A DNA stretch of 64,000 bases, from NCBI RefSeq assembly GCF_026262505.1, contig NC_067206.1, positions 4,306,879-4,370,878 of the forward strand, in the 5' to 3' direction. The first letter of the stretch is position 1. Every line of letters begins with the position of its first letter. The stretch is from Trichomonas vaginalis G3 (lineage: Eukaryota > Parabasalia > Trichomonadida > Trichomonadidae). A program made the position numbers and the translations under genes. Shown one piece after another: positions 20,396 to 31,652 of the stretch. Under the pieces are notes generated by a model that was given only the letters and a program-made list of their open reading frames with translations, ran no database searches and was not told where the DNA came from.

Positions 20396-21480
20396 GAATG
20401 TTTTGATGGGACGAGCTTACTGCTCATAGGCTCATCCCATCAAAACATTCCATTCAAAACTCTGGCCTTCATCGAGGCCAGAGCCAACAATTCATCCCCT
20501 CAGAGCCAAGTTCCTCGACGGTCGTCCTCATTAGGCCTGATCCGAGAGGAACTTGGCTTTGAACGAAAATCACAAGCTCTGGCCTCAGGAAAAGCCAGAG
20601 CTTCGCAAACAATCCTCGGGGCCGGCTTCCTCAAAGACCGCCCTGATTCGGGGCGGCCGGAGAGGAATCCAGTCCCGAGAGAACGTCCATACGAAGCTCT
20701 GGCCTTTTCCGAGGCCAGAGCTTGTAAATACAATCCGCAGGGCCGAGTTTGAGGGAGATCGTCCACATCATTGGCGATCTCCTCTCTTCTCGGCCCTGAA
20801 AGACATGCAAATACAGGCTCTGGCCATAGCAAAGGCCAGGGCATGGCTTACATTCCCCAGGGCCGGCTTTCCCAAATGCCGCCCTTATCCCGGGCGGCAG
20901 GAGTGGAATCCGGCCCTGGGAAGTAGAAAATACGAAGCTCTGGCCCAAGCAAAGGCCAGAGCCTGCAAAATTCATCCTCAGGGCCGAGTTCTGCGATGAT
21001 CGTCGATCATGTCGACGATCTCGCAGGAACTCGGCCCTGAAAGACATACAAATACAGGCTCTGGCCCAAGCAAAGGCCAGAGCCTCGCTTACAATCAAAT
21101 TTGCCGAATCTCAGGAGATCGTTCAAATCACGGACGGTTTTCCCTGAGATTCGGCAAAATAAGTCAAATTACAGTTCTAGAAAGACTAGAAGGGGGCCCT
21201 GACCTTAAGAAAGGACCCCCTTCCCGGTCTTTCTGGCGAACTTTGGTTCGCATTGCGAGTGTCTGCTGCGAATCCGGGGCTGAGCAGCAGACACTCGCAA
21301 TCATATGTCGCGGCAAGTGCACCTGTGGTGCCAGAATGCACTTGCCGCGACAATTGCGAAATGCAAAGATGATGCCGGAAGGAGCGGCAATACTGGCAAA
21401 AGCCACTCCTTCCGATACCAGAAAGACTAGAAGGTGGCCCTGACCTTGAGAAAGGACCCCCTTCTCGGCCTTTTTTGTTA
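20396..21480. repeat. Hairpin array I: GC-rich, alternating short and long hairpins
   Basis: After a first hairpin at 20396-20450, a short conserved hairpin (CTCTGGCC...GGCCAGAG, 8-12 bp stem, 5-10 nt loop) recurs at about 20460, 20573, 20694, 20815, 20935 and 21056. The step is about 114-122 bp. Between each pair lies a long hairpin with different sequence but a related base (CAGGGCCG...CGGCCCTG in several). Four more long hairpins follow at about 21178, 21249, 21306 and 21374, and a repeat of the 21178 one at 21419. The block is far more GC-rich than everything around it. No gene. Confidence 0.85.
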
Positions 21481-21547
21481 AATTTAAGATCATTTCAATT
21501 GCAAAATTATTTCAAAATTCATAATGGATAGTACCATACGAAGGTGC

Positions 21548-21790
21548 AAGTCATAGCAATGGTGCACCATCAATATGAGCCCCATTGCTATGACTTCACC
21601 TCGGGATAACCTCGATGGGAGGAAAAGTGGAGCAATTCGAAACATTGCTCCACTATACAAGTTCTTGTAAGGATAGGTATATAGTTACCACATCCTTACA
21701 AGAACTGTTCCTCGCTTCGAGGTTTTGTCTTGTGATTGTGTGTGCTGTGCCATCCAATGGACAAACGGATAGCACAGCACACACATACTA
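21548..21790. repeat. Hairpin array II: four hairpins
   Basis: Successive inverted repeats: arms AAGTCATAGCAATGG near 21551, GTGGAGCAAT near 21627, AGTTCTTGTAAGGAT near 21658, and GTGTGTGCTGTGC near 21737, each followed by its inverse after 7-20 nt. The motif CGGGATAAC occurs just after the first hairpin (21602) and again at 21845. No gene. Confidence 0.8.
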
Positions 21791-22561
21791 GGCATGATAA
21801 CCCTTCCTTATGAATTAGGACGCGATAGCCCTGACCTCACCCCGGGATAACTTGCATTTGTACTCATATCCCAATCAATAACATAATTTATATCAAGACA
21901 CACCTACCACTACATAATATAGCATTATATCAACACAATACTAATATATAATGTTAAAAACACACAAATTGATGATATTCATAATATAAATTGGGACCAA
22001 AGATCTATATTGAGACCTAACTATTATCAAACCTTTATATATAGGAAACATACATTGCACCTATAGAATATTGAATGAAAATTAGATGGTTCTAAAATTC
22101 GATATCTGATGCTGACCCAAGGTGGTCCTCATTCCTATATATGTTCATCTATACCTAATGTCCTAATATTCATCCATATACATGTTGGGTCTATCTCCAT
22201 CAGAAGGGTCCATGCTGAAGTGTGGGTATTCAATTTCCACCCAACGGTTCAGCACGCCTCCATTATATTCCCACTCATTATATTCGTAAATTTTGAGGTT
22301 TATCCTTCGCTTTTAAGATCATTGAATTTGATTTTTATATAAAATAGTTATATATTAGAAAATATTATGAGTTTATGTGATATTATTTTTCAGAAGATTT
22401 TGTGTTCTTCTTCAAAATTTTATTTTTTTATTAAAAAGAATCTTTACAAAATATACATTTACTTTAATTAATATTTAAAAACGTGCTCTATCAAAAGTTC
22501 CAAAAATTCAATATTTTAGCTTTTCTGAGGTGTCACTTTTGATGAATTTCTGTTTACAACA

Positions 22562-24171
22562 GATTGGCGCTTTGCGCCAATCAAATAGCAAATAAAATGA
22601 CTTTTCAAAATATTATTATTATTTTTATTATCAAAAGTCAAAAAAATCCGATATTATTACATTACATCTGATTGCAAATCAAAATTCGTTGAAATAACTT
22701 TGCCGAACAAACAACCAAAGTTGTTCTCAAAATATGATTAGCGGCGCGAAGCACCACTACGTAAACGATAGACAAAAGGTGTATGAAAAATTGAGAGAAA
22801 TATTTCATTTTCATTTCATATTTTCTTAACCAGACATTCCGCACAAACTTCTAATGTATTACATTGATCTAATGCATCATTGGTGTTCCATCATACCTTC
22901 AATGATTCACAATTTGCACATTTGGTTACAGATTAATATTGAAAATTCTAAAATTCTAGATTTTCATCTATAACAAGTTCTTTGTTATCCGTGCTTTATT
23001 AATTGTTAACTTTAGAGCTCCTAAATATCCTTACAAATTGCATAAATTCCGAATAGTTTCTCAAAATAATATCTATGATCTAAATATCAGATACGTTAAG
23101 ACTATTAATGTTTCAAATACGTTACAACCGTTTGCTATAGTTAAGGCATTTTTTTCATTTATGATAATGACTTCAGCTCTAATTTTGTCAAGTAACAAAC
23201 TGATCTAATGTCTTATCTAAGTGTATTCATTTCTAAACAAATTCTTAATAAATGCTTTGCTTTCAATATTTTTTGAAAAAATCTCTAAAATCTCAAAGTA
23301 TTCTCTAAACCACTTCGATGCATATAAAAATTTCTCAGATGTTTTACATAATAATCTTTAAAATATAATATTAATCACTCAAATTAAAATTTCATTGTAT
23401 AAACTCATTTCCTATAATCATAATATATTTATTTTGCTGAAGTTGGCTGGGCTTGCCCGAAGGGCAAGTCTAGCCAACTGAAGCCCGAAATTATATTATA
23501 TCAAATTTGATTTTTTTTACCTAAAGAATTGTTGCAAATACATCCACGCTACAGATCATTAAACTTTATTTATTTCATTCTGACAAAAAGCTTCATGACA
23601 TGCTTGTCCTGTCATTATAAATAAAATAATTGAATAACTTCCATCAAAAAGTCGAGGGTAGGTCGATCTTTTGCAGCGCATTTTAACAAATTGTGGACAA
23701 AATTGAATGAGTGAAGCCGTTTTCAAGTTCATTACTGAGAGCTTTACAAAATTTGCAAGTAATGAACAAGATATAAGAATTACACAGGCAATATCGTTTA
23801 TTCCATTGGGGACAATTGCATCCTCCACTTGGGAGACGGAAAAATGAAACCATGATTTATTGAAAATTAAAGATTAACGTTGATTAACTCATACTATTCA
23901 ATTTCAGATAGAGCAGAGAGATTAACAATCATAAAAATTATGAGATACAAGAGTGATACCATGATTTATTAAATATTCTTTTCCAAGAAAAGCATTTAAA
24001 AAGCGTATTTATAAATCATATATTACTGTAACCACAACATTAAAGACAAGACCTTCAAGGATACAGATTTGACACTTTACAAATGTATTTTGACACTTTA
24101 CATGTCCCCCAAACGACATCCTTACCCTAATATAAATAGTATGTTAAATGTATCCAGCAAAATGCTTGAAT
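22562..24171. other. Relic-rich intergenic stretch
   Basis: No intact gene seen. It contains two short perfect or near-perfect hairpins (ATTGGCGCTTTGCGCCAAT at 22564, and an 18-bp stem with 3-nt loop at 23441-23479 whose two mismatches are both G:T), and a possible kinase relic at 23560-23800. The rest is AT-rich with scattered stops. Confidence 0.6.
23560..23800 (-). pseudogene. Possible protein-kinase C-terminal relic
   Basis: On the minus strand a short frame reads LLKCAAKDRPTLDFLMEVIQ. This resembles the conserved end of protein-kinase domains (small/Cys, then D-R-P-T, then a hydrophobic helix). It is only about 30 residues, with stops on both sides and frame changes upstream. Trichomonad genomes hold very many kinase genes, so a relic is plausible, but this is a weak call. 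Confidence 0.3.
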
Positions 24172-24624
24172 TAGGGTTGTTAAAAATATCAAAAATTAGC
24201 GTTTTGAAGACACCATGGTGTCTTATAATTTTCCCTTCCTTATTGGCGTGTAGAAATAAATGCGCCAATAGATTGAAGAAGAAGAATTGTTTTTCTCTTA
24301 ATGAACTTTAATCCTTTTGATATAAGAATATTAAAAACATTAATATAATTAGAGGTAGGGCAACGATAGAAAATTTTTGGAAAAAAAGTTCGGAGATCTT
24401 AAACGTATCATATTCCCTGCATGGTTTGGTATCTTCCGCCATGCGTTGTGCCAAACATATTGACACTTTCCAATAATTAATTTATGGTATGAGTCACAGA
24501 GTTAGATTATAAAAAGAAAGTAAATAATTGCAATTAGAAATCATATATGTCGGAAATCAAATGTTGATGAGCAGAAACCTTTTACTCATCATAAAAGAGA
24601 TAAATCACTAAAGATTTGTATACA

Positions 24625-24785
24625 TTAAAATTTGATATTTGGTACTCGAAAACTGTCTGATGGGACTCCTCCAAAATGAACCAATCTATCGCTGAGGACC
24701 AAATTAGATGATGTGGATGGTGTATTCTCTAATTCTAACTTAGGAAGAATGGGAACAAAACGAATGACGACAACAACATGTCAAA
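24625..24785 (-). pseudogene. Short open relic inside transposon G
   Basis: A minus-strand frame of about 50 codons ending SDRLVHFGGVPSDSFRVPN plus a few residues has a more protein-like composition than its surroundings. No start codon or family can be assigned; it may be a fragment of the lost transposase or of a captured gene. Confidence 0.25.
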
Positions 24786-26438
24786 CATAGATTAAATATC
24801 TATGAATCAATAAAGTATACGTGCATTGAAGGTGATAACGATCACTTGAGGCTTATAACTCTTTGACTAAATTATGCAATAATTAAATATAATCATTTTT
24901 ATATTTTTATACTGATAGTAATTAATATACTATCCTGCTTAATAAATGGTATGATCAAATTTGTTTGAAAATTTAATTATGTATATGAAACTATGTCTTC
25001 TATATAAAAATCAAAATTTTCGGACGAACCTAGATTGAACCTATATGAAAATCTATCATTTTTGTTAATTGAGTTAATATGAATCTTTTACATATGTATA
25101 TATAGCATTGATAGCTTATATAATCATGGTTTATTCCATATTAACATATTTTTTCAGTTAAATTTGTTAATAATATCATGTAACAAATTAATTCAAGATT
25201 AGAATGTCTACAAAATGCTAACAAATAAGAACAAAATACGATTTCTCGACTTAAATTTTAATATGGAGTAGTTTTTCGTTTAAATCTAATTAAAAATGAA
25301 TGAAAACTTATCTTGTACTATTTTCATTCAAAGATTTTAATAATGTAAATCATGCATTTTCATAATTCAGTACAGTTCTTTTTAGAATTAAAGTTGATGA
25401 GGATGATATTTGTGATTTAAAATAATTTGTTAATGTTCACCTTTTATTCATCACCTTGTGGTATGCCCTAAAGCAATAGCATTATCAATTCTGCTGAATT
25501 GATCAACTCAAAATTTCAAAAATGAAATTAAACAATTTGAATTTTCACATGAAAAAATCAATTTCGAAAAAAATTTGGAAAATCAAAGTATTTGATAATT
25601 AGTCAAATAATCAATTTACATCGTTTTTACTCATAAAAAACAACTAATTTTTGATTTTGATATCATATTTGATAAATACTCATTCCAGAGTTGACGTAAT
25701 GTATTAATTATTGTTAGAGATATTGCTTTCGCAGCAAAATTCTTATTTCATGAAAGAAAAAAAAATGATTTTATTCCAACAAAAACAAGTAAACAGATGA
25801 ATGGAAACGTACTATATTTTCATAAATGTAGTAATCAGTGTGTCAGCTTTTGTTTATAATGTTCGAGTCAAAATGTATTAACTTGTAATAAGAAATATTC
25901 GAAGATTATATGAAGTATTGAGCATTCTTTGTAGAAATATTTGTAATTCATTACTAACATATATAATAAAGTTGTTTTTTTTTCCTTATTGCAATAATTT
26001 TGTCTGATTTTAATAACTTTTCATGTATACGAGTTGTGTGAATATGCATCATAATATGCGTAAATATACTTATTTGCGACGAATAATGTGGTTGCATAAT
26101 GGAGGTGCTAAATTTTGATTTTTAATATGGGGCTTTGGTATGTATAATCATGTTCTTATCTCAACGTAGGAGTATTGGTGCAATATGATTAAAATTTACG
26201 AGGTTGATCTTAAATTGAATAATTCTGGAGTATAAATCACAATGCAGCTAATTCTATGTTAAAGATAGATACAGATTGTAGTAATCAATTAGGGAGTACA
26301 AATTCATTCTTTCATTTCTGTCGTATTGAGCAGAAAGGAAGAGATCATAACCCTAGGAAAAAAAGCCCAAATTCGTCACTTTTCATAGTACGTTAAACTC
26401 AATTCGCTCGGCGAATGCCGAGCACACGTACTCATCAT

Positions 26439-26708
26439 TCAACATAATATTCTCATTCTTTGGTTATTATAGTGCCAGACAACACAAGATTTCAAAGAAT
26501 TACTTGAGTTTTCAATTAATCTTAATCCGATTTTAGATTTATCGAGAACTCCATCATCACAATCACATACTTCAGTGCGGTAACTACAATTATCCATATA
26601 CAGAAGGAAGTTCTTTTCGAACAACTCATTTGGAGTCTGTTTTGGAAAGAACTTCTTTCTGTCCGACTTAATTTCATAGTTCCTGATCAACCAAAAGACA
26701 GAAACCAC
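26439..26708 (-). pseudogene. Possible coding relic in transposon G (89 aa)
   Basis: A minus-strand frame starting MVSVFWLIRNYEIKSDRKKF with a Cys/Asp cluster (EVCDCDDGVLDKSKIG). It might be a leftover of transposase, but no recognisable catalytic motif or zinc-finger spacing is visible. Confidence 0.25.
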
Positions 26709-26857
26709 ACACTATCTACTTAGGAAAGGAGTTCTTTCTAAATCTTCCTTAAATTGAGATTTTACGAGAGATAACCCTTCTATTGCACTTAAAAATGAAC
26801 ATTTTGATATCTTTAGTATCACACATGGTCATATATAGTATTTCATCTACATGAATA

Positions 26858-26912
26858 CATTCATCTTTCGAAGTCTCTCATTAAATGGGAGGCTTCGAAA
26901 GATGAATCGTTT
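26858..26912. repeat. Solitary hairpin
   Basis: Arms ATTCATCTTTCGAAG(T/C)CTC and the inverse, around the loop TCATTAAATGG. Stem about 19 bp with a single mismatch. It resembles the members of the hairpin arrays but stands alone inside transposon G. Confidence 0.7.
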
Positions 26913-28681
26913 TATTCATACAACTTTAAATCTCGAACACATTTAGAGAGTGAGTATATCATTTTATTCTTGTTTTGAGTTTATTCTGATTCAAAATTGC
27001 AGTGAAAACAGAAGTTCACACATCATATCTGAATGTGAGCTCATCTATACTTATACGATCTCAATACCTCCACTCTAAGCATAAGAGGTGAAGTTATATA
27101 AAAATTATCAGATGCGTTGAAGTCTCAAAAGTATTGCCTGAATGCTTGTTTCATATTTGTCCAAGTAGTTTCAATGAATAAATGTATTGTTTTTTATAAT
27201 TTCGATTTATTTTTAGAAAATATTCAATATAAACCTTTATTGTGTTATTTACATCTCATAAATTCTCTGTCTAAATCATATAAAAGCGCGTTTTACCCCT
27301 ATGAATCAAGAAATTCATTCAATATTCATGGTATATTTATTAAATTTATACGATTTACTAATAATCAATATTATATCCTCATAAATAGCAATATATTTTG
27401 GTAATCTATGATAATCATATACAATATTTAAAATCAAATTTTCATTAGTTTAGGTTCCTTGTTAATAGTAAACCATTATATTTATTACTAATAATAAAAT
27501 CTATGTGTCGTATTGAAATTCAATAAAATTACTTATTCGGTCCAAAAAAACAAATTAGATAAAATTTTTCTTTTTTTATGTAATTTTTGTTTTTCATTTT
27601 TCTCAAGATCCTAAGTTATGTTCTAACTTTTGACATCATATCCTATCATGCTAGGCTATATATTATAGCATATCCAAAAGGCAAGGAAATCTATCAGAGA
27701 AGCCTTTTTGACCTATCGTTGCCCTACCTCTATATAATTTCGATTTCGGAAATTAAATTTCCAAATTTTTTGTCGATTTCGGAAATAACAGGATCCCGCA
27801 TCCAACACGCAACAACAAAACACAAAACACACTTTTTGGTTCTTTCATCGTTTTAATCGTAATTTATGTAATACATGATTTGGATAAATTTTACAATAAT
27901 AGAACCTATATTATATTCTTTTCAAAGATTCTTGCAAATCATCAAAAATAATTGTATTTTAAAAAACGATCAAATTATCCTTTCATTATTTTAAACTTAA
28001 ATTAGTTTTTATGATTGACTAAAGCAATCATATTTATTCATCATTAAATAAACAAAAAAATAATATTTGAGAGTTATTTCAAAAAAAAACATTGAATTTA
28101 TTAATTTGTCTCAATTTCAGTATTATAAATTTTTATAATTTCAATATTTTGAAATACACTTTTTAATATTTCAATATTTATGATATTTCAATGTATTAAG
28201 TGGTCTCAAATTGAGCTTCTCAAATATAAGTTGGCCTATTCAAATAATAAAATTAAATAATATTTAAAATAATAAATAAAAGTGATTGAGGTCATAGCAA
28301 AACGGCTGTTTCAGTCATTAATTCTTAAAAATAAAAAGGGTAAAAACTAAATACAATGGGTAAAATTCAATAGTGTCTGTGCTATCGTTCAATTTGAAGG
28401 TGTCTTTTGAAACCGCAAGACACATTGAATTTTTGAATAGTGTATTATGGTTTGACAGACACCAATGAAAAAAATAAAATGATATTTATTTTAAATATAT
28501 AAGATCCTTATATAAAATATAAATATTTTATCGTTTTATTTTCTTGTTTTAGAAATGTTTTTTATTGAAAAATCAATAAAACTAACTCCAAAATAAAATT
28601 TTTGATTTAAAGACACTATGATGACACCAAGCAAATCTTCCAAGACACCTATCGTCGGGAATCTAACAACCCTACTTGAAT

Positions 28682-29682
28682 TTAGCTGATATGAGAAAGT
28701 TATGGAAATTGAAGCTATACTCTTCATTTTTTGAGAGGCAGCAATCCCAGAACTGCTAACACTTTTCGGATTGTTTTAAGAAATTTTTCGATATGGTTTC
28801 TGATTCATTTGATTATTGCATTGTAGCAACTATATATTTGTATTCGCAGAAATATTGAATATTCTAATTATGGGTGCCGAAATTCAATTTGAATTCAATT
28901 TAGCTTGCATGATTGATGGATGTGTGGTTCGGCCATACGAAAATTATCGTTAAAAGTCCAAAATGATATGGAAAGGCTTATTAAAAATAATAGATTCTAA
29001 TTCTATAAGAAATTTATATTCTGTTTTTAAAATAACATTTGGATTTTCGATAACGATAACTCCTGTTTTGCATTCAATTTTTGAATTTTCTTGAAAATTG
29101 GTAATGAATCCATAAATACGGTTTATTATTAGTCAAAATAAAATAGAGAGAGAAAATATAATTTGAGATACTTTGAAAATTTGAAGCAAGTCAATAGTAT
29201 AATACTTTTTTTGTTATGATTCTTATAACAATACCAATTAAATATTTTCCGGAAAATCTAACGATACTTTGAAATACAAAAAGAGTGAGAAAAAAATATT
29301 TAATGATGGGTGATTTAAATGATCAATATTATCCTATTAAATTTTGCCCTAATTTTTAAAAAACCGTTATTCGTTAAGTTAATATAGTATTAATCAAATT
29401 CTTCATATTAAATCTCTAATCAAAAATTTCGTGAGAAAACATTTTTTGATTGAGGAAAAAATTCAAGCATCGAAGTTTTCAAAAAGTTAAATGAGTTCTC
29501 ACAAATTTGTGTGAATTTCTTATTTTATTCCTTTTTCTAGAAGCTAATATACAGTTGTGTTTGACCATTTAAAGTTATAAAATTTGTAATTTTAAAGTCT
29601 CATCACACTTTTCAATGCTCGATTTTTAAAAACTGTTTAAAAATGGAGCTTATATTGAAATAGTGTAGAGACTAAAAATTAC
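28682..29682. other. AT-rich intergenic DNA
   Basis: About 1 kb between repeat F2 and the glycosyltransferase gene. No credible frame, tandem repeat or transposon end was seen apart from short AT-rich stretches. Confidence 0.5.
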
Positions 29683-29736
29683 CACAGACTATTTCAGAGG
29701 ATTGAGTTGCCACTCAATCCTCTGAAAAGTCTGAGG
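29681..29736. promoter_or_regulatory. 22-bp-stem hairpin just upstream of glycosyltransferase gene
   Basis: Arms CAGACTATTTCAGAGGATTG and the near-perfect inverse (one unpaired base) around a 4-nt loop, ending about 28 bp before the ATG at 29764. It could be in the promoter or a short leader. Its similarity in form to the hairpin arrays, rather than any known regulator, is what stands out. Confidence 0.55.
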
Positions 29737-29763
29737 TAATTTGCAAAATTTGAGAACCAAAAT

Positions 29764-31011
29764 ATGATAACTAATCTAAATCGCACTCATTCAAAGCTGC
29801 ATATCGCGATTTCAATGTTAATAATTATGACAATAACAAATTTCATTATCCGCGTTCAAACTGCATTGATTCGTCTTGATATTGAATTATTTTCTACTTA
29901 CAGTGAAATCAAGCTCTCTAAAAAAGTATTTTCTTTCTTTCCAGATTTTGAGATCATATGCAAATACAACGAAACATTCAACCCTCCTAAAACAAAAATG
30001 TTGCTTTTATATGAGAATGATACAACGCTAAACACGTTCGCTAATAACGGTTTCTTACCTCAAACACCAGAGTATAATGACATTCAACATTTTCATTCAA
30101 CTGTTATTCATGGGAGAAATATGTTTGTATCAGGTGACAACGCAATATGTACTCTTAAATATTATTATGACATAGGAGACAGAAACAATTTGACTGTTTC
30201 ACCTTTTTTTAATGGAACCATAGTTGGGGAGTATGAAAGTGTTGTTGCTATAGGGCATTTATATACTGCAATATATGGGCATTTTATCAATGAAATAATG
30301 GCTCCTTCACAATTAATCCCTGCTGAAATTAGGAAAAAATCGTATATTGTTGTTCAAGGAAACAGAAGCATGTGTGAAGAATTAGTCAGAGTACTTGATT
30401 TTGAGGATCGAATTATATACTTAACCTGTGATCAATTTGTATTTTGTCGTGATCTTTATACAGTTTGCGATCCAAGAACTCATGGTGGTTATTATGGCCC
30501 TTGTTTAGGAAATTTGTCAATTGTAGTAAGGAAGTATTTTAATTTAACTAAAATCCAGCCCTTATATGTAGGATTGCACAAAAGAAGAGGTCCTACACGT
30601 GTGATTGCTAATTTGAACGAAATTATTAATTTTTCAAAAAATCTTAATGAATCAATACAATTTATGTATGTTCCAGATATTACAAACACTACGCTTGAAA
30701 TTGCAAAAATCCATGCATCTTTAAGAGTGTTGGTTGGATCTACAGGAAGCAATCTAATTCGAAGTATTTATATGCATCCATTTACTTGTGTCGTTCAAAT
30801 CTGTCCTCCTAGTTTTAATTTTGCTGTCACCGTTCAAGAAATTGTATGCAACCTTTATTCAATAGTAGTTACAGAACCTAAATTTTCTTTTAGAGAAAAA
30901 TCTCCTCAATATATTAATATCACCAAAACATATAAAGCTATAAATATTGCACTATATGTTACGGAACATCACGAATGGCCAAATATTTCGGAATTTCATT
31001 TATTAAAGTAG
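29764..31011 (+). CDS. Glycosyltransferase family 61-like (DUF563) type II membrane protein
   Basis: An intact 415-aa protein, probably the only intact cellular gene here. Residues 12-34 form a hydrophobic signal anchor after a short basic N-terminus, so the rest should face the Golgi/secretory lumen; several N-x-S/T sites (NRT, NET, NLT, NTT) agree. The luminal part has features of the GT61/DUF563 family: YGHFINEIMAPSQLI near residues 175-190, a RRGPTRVIANLNEI segment near 277-290, and a C-terminal LRVLVGSTGSNLIRSIYMHP resembling the conserved H/G-AGL-x-N block. In this family the enzymes add sugars to glycans. Flanked by transposons on both sides, with a hairpin directly upstream. Confidence 0.7.
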   Translation: MITNLNRTHSKLHIAISMLIIMTITNFIIRVQTALIRLDIELFSTYSEIKLSKKVFSFFPDFEIICKYNETFNPPKTKMLLLYENDTTLNTFANNGFLPQTPEYNDIQHFHSTVIHGRNMFVSGDNAICTLKYYYDIGDRNNLTVSPFFNGTIVGEYESVVAIGHLYTAIYGHFINEIMAPSQLIPAEIRKKSYIVVQGNRSMCEELVRVLDFEDRIIYLTCDQFVFCRDLYTVCDPRTHGGYYGPCLGNLSIVVRKYFNLTKIQPLYVGLHKRRGPTRVIANLNEIINFSKNLNESIQFMYVPDITNTTLEIAKIHASLRVLVGSTGSNLIRSIYMHPFTCVVQICPPSFNFAVTVQEIVCNLYSIVVTEPKFSFREKSPQYINITKTYKAINIALYVTEHHEWPNISEFHLLK

Positions 31012-31356
31012 AAGTAGTGTGTCGAAAATATGAGGATTCGAGATTGTTTTTACGTAATTTATAAATACCATCGTATATATTTGAGATTTGTGGTGTCTTT
31101 TTTACTATATTACAAAAAATCTATATTAATTTCACTTTTTAATATATGTTATATAGCTAGGGTTGTTAAAAATATCAAAAATTAGCGTTTTGAAGACACC
31201 ATGGTGTCTTATAATTTTCCCTTCCTTATTGGCGTGTAGAAATAAATGCGCCAATAGATTGAAGAAGAAGAATTGTTTTTCTCTTAATGAACTTTAATCC
31301 TTTTGATATAAGAATATTAAAAACATTAATATAATTTCGATTTCGGAAATTAAATT

Positions 31357-31652
31357 AGTAGTATATATTGCGGGTTTTGTGACTTTTTTTGTAAACGTAA
31401 GAATTCATACAATATCGAGTGATTTTGTATCATTTTTTTTAACATATGAAGTAAAAAATGTATGATTCTTACGGTTTTTATTCTTACGTTTTTGAATAAA
31501 TCAAGATTTAAAAAATTTTCAAAATTGTAAGACATTTACACTAAACCCATACATAATGAAATAAAAAATAAAAAAAAATAAAAAATAAACTTTAAAAATT
31601 CATGTCTTACATTTTTGAATAATTTATTTTTTAATTTGTATGAAAATGAGTG
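31357..31652. repeat. Left terminal inverted repeat of Maverick B
   Basis: About 296 bp, inverse of 48119-48414. It includes several TTCTTACG-type motifs and poly-A/T tracts, and runs through the start codon of the first gene (ATGAAAATGAGTG). The 61-aa frame reading outward across both repeats is identical at both ends because of the inversion and is not counted as a gene. Confidence 0.9.

Larger units (their letters stand above)
18919..22260. mobile_element. 3.3-kb MULE-like element carrying a hairpin array
   Basis: It interrupts the same arm. The 10-bp duplication CATTATATTC flanks it exactly (18909-18918 and 22261-22270). Terminal repeats share CGTGCTGAACCGTTGGG, followed about 10 bp in by TTGAATACC and a second TTCAGCAT. 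A 9-10-bp duplication points to MULE-type transposition. No transposase gene inside. The interior is a series of hairpins and tandem repeats, described separately. Frames within 20500-21500 follow hairpin symmetry and are not genes. Confidence 0.82.
13081..22561 (+). mobile_element. Integrase (DD35E) DNA transposon broken by three nested insertions
   Basis: The left end TGTAATAAACGAAATTCATC and right end (inverse, ending CTGTTTACAACA) bound a region whose core, after removing insertions at 13480-16330, 17803-18723 and 18919-22260, is about 2.4 kb. It consists of long inverted arms plus one integrase gene. TGT...ACA ends and, in a related copy at 53870, a 4-bp duplication fit integrase-type elements such as the eukaryotic IS481/IS3-like or Ginger groups. 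About 85 bp of the left arm are missing at the E insertion. Flanks of this copy show no matching duplication. Confidence 0.75.
24351..27731. mobile_element. Transposon G, 3.4 kb, degenerate
   Basis: Terminal inverted repeats of 19 bp, AGAGGTAGGGCAACGATAG, with an 8-bp duplication ATATAATT on each side (24343-24350 and 27732-27739), inserted in F2. The ends resemble hAT termini (compare the AGGGGTNGGCAAC type). No intact transposase was found in the 3.4 kb; the longest frames are 89-95 residues. It also contains a hairpin at 26866-26910. Superfamily hAT-like is likely but not proven. Confidence 0.78.
24172..28674. mobile_element. Repeat F2, split by transposon G
   Basis: Left part 24172-24350 and right part 27732-28674 together match F1 (inverse orientation) from end to end, with TAGGGTTGTT/AACAACCCTA ends. 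A 7-bp duplication CTTGAAT flanks the pair (24165-24171 and 28675-28681). The split lies about 180 bp from one end, at the insertion of G. Confidence 0.82.

Noticed and set aside
20396-21480. CRISPR array
   Set aside because: There is a periodic palindromic repeat, but the 'spacers' are themselves long inverted repeats of about 60-80 bp, the period is about 120 bp, and no cas genes occur; the genome is eukaryotic.
20500-21498. GC-rich frames of 109-155 aa on both strands
   Set aside because: They follow the hairpin symmetry (similar frames on both strands) and contain repeat-like segments such as 'GQSLAY'/'KARAC'. No protein family visible.
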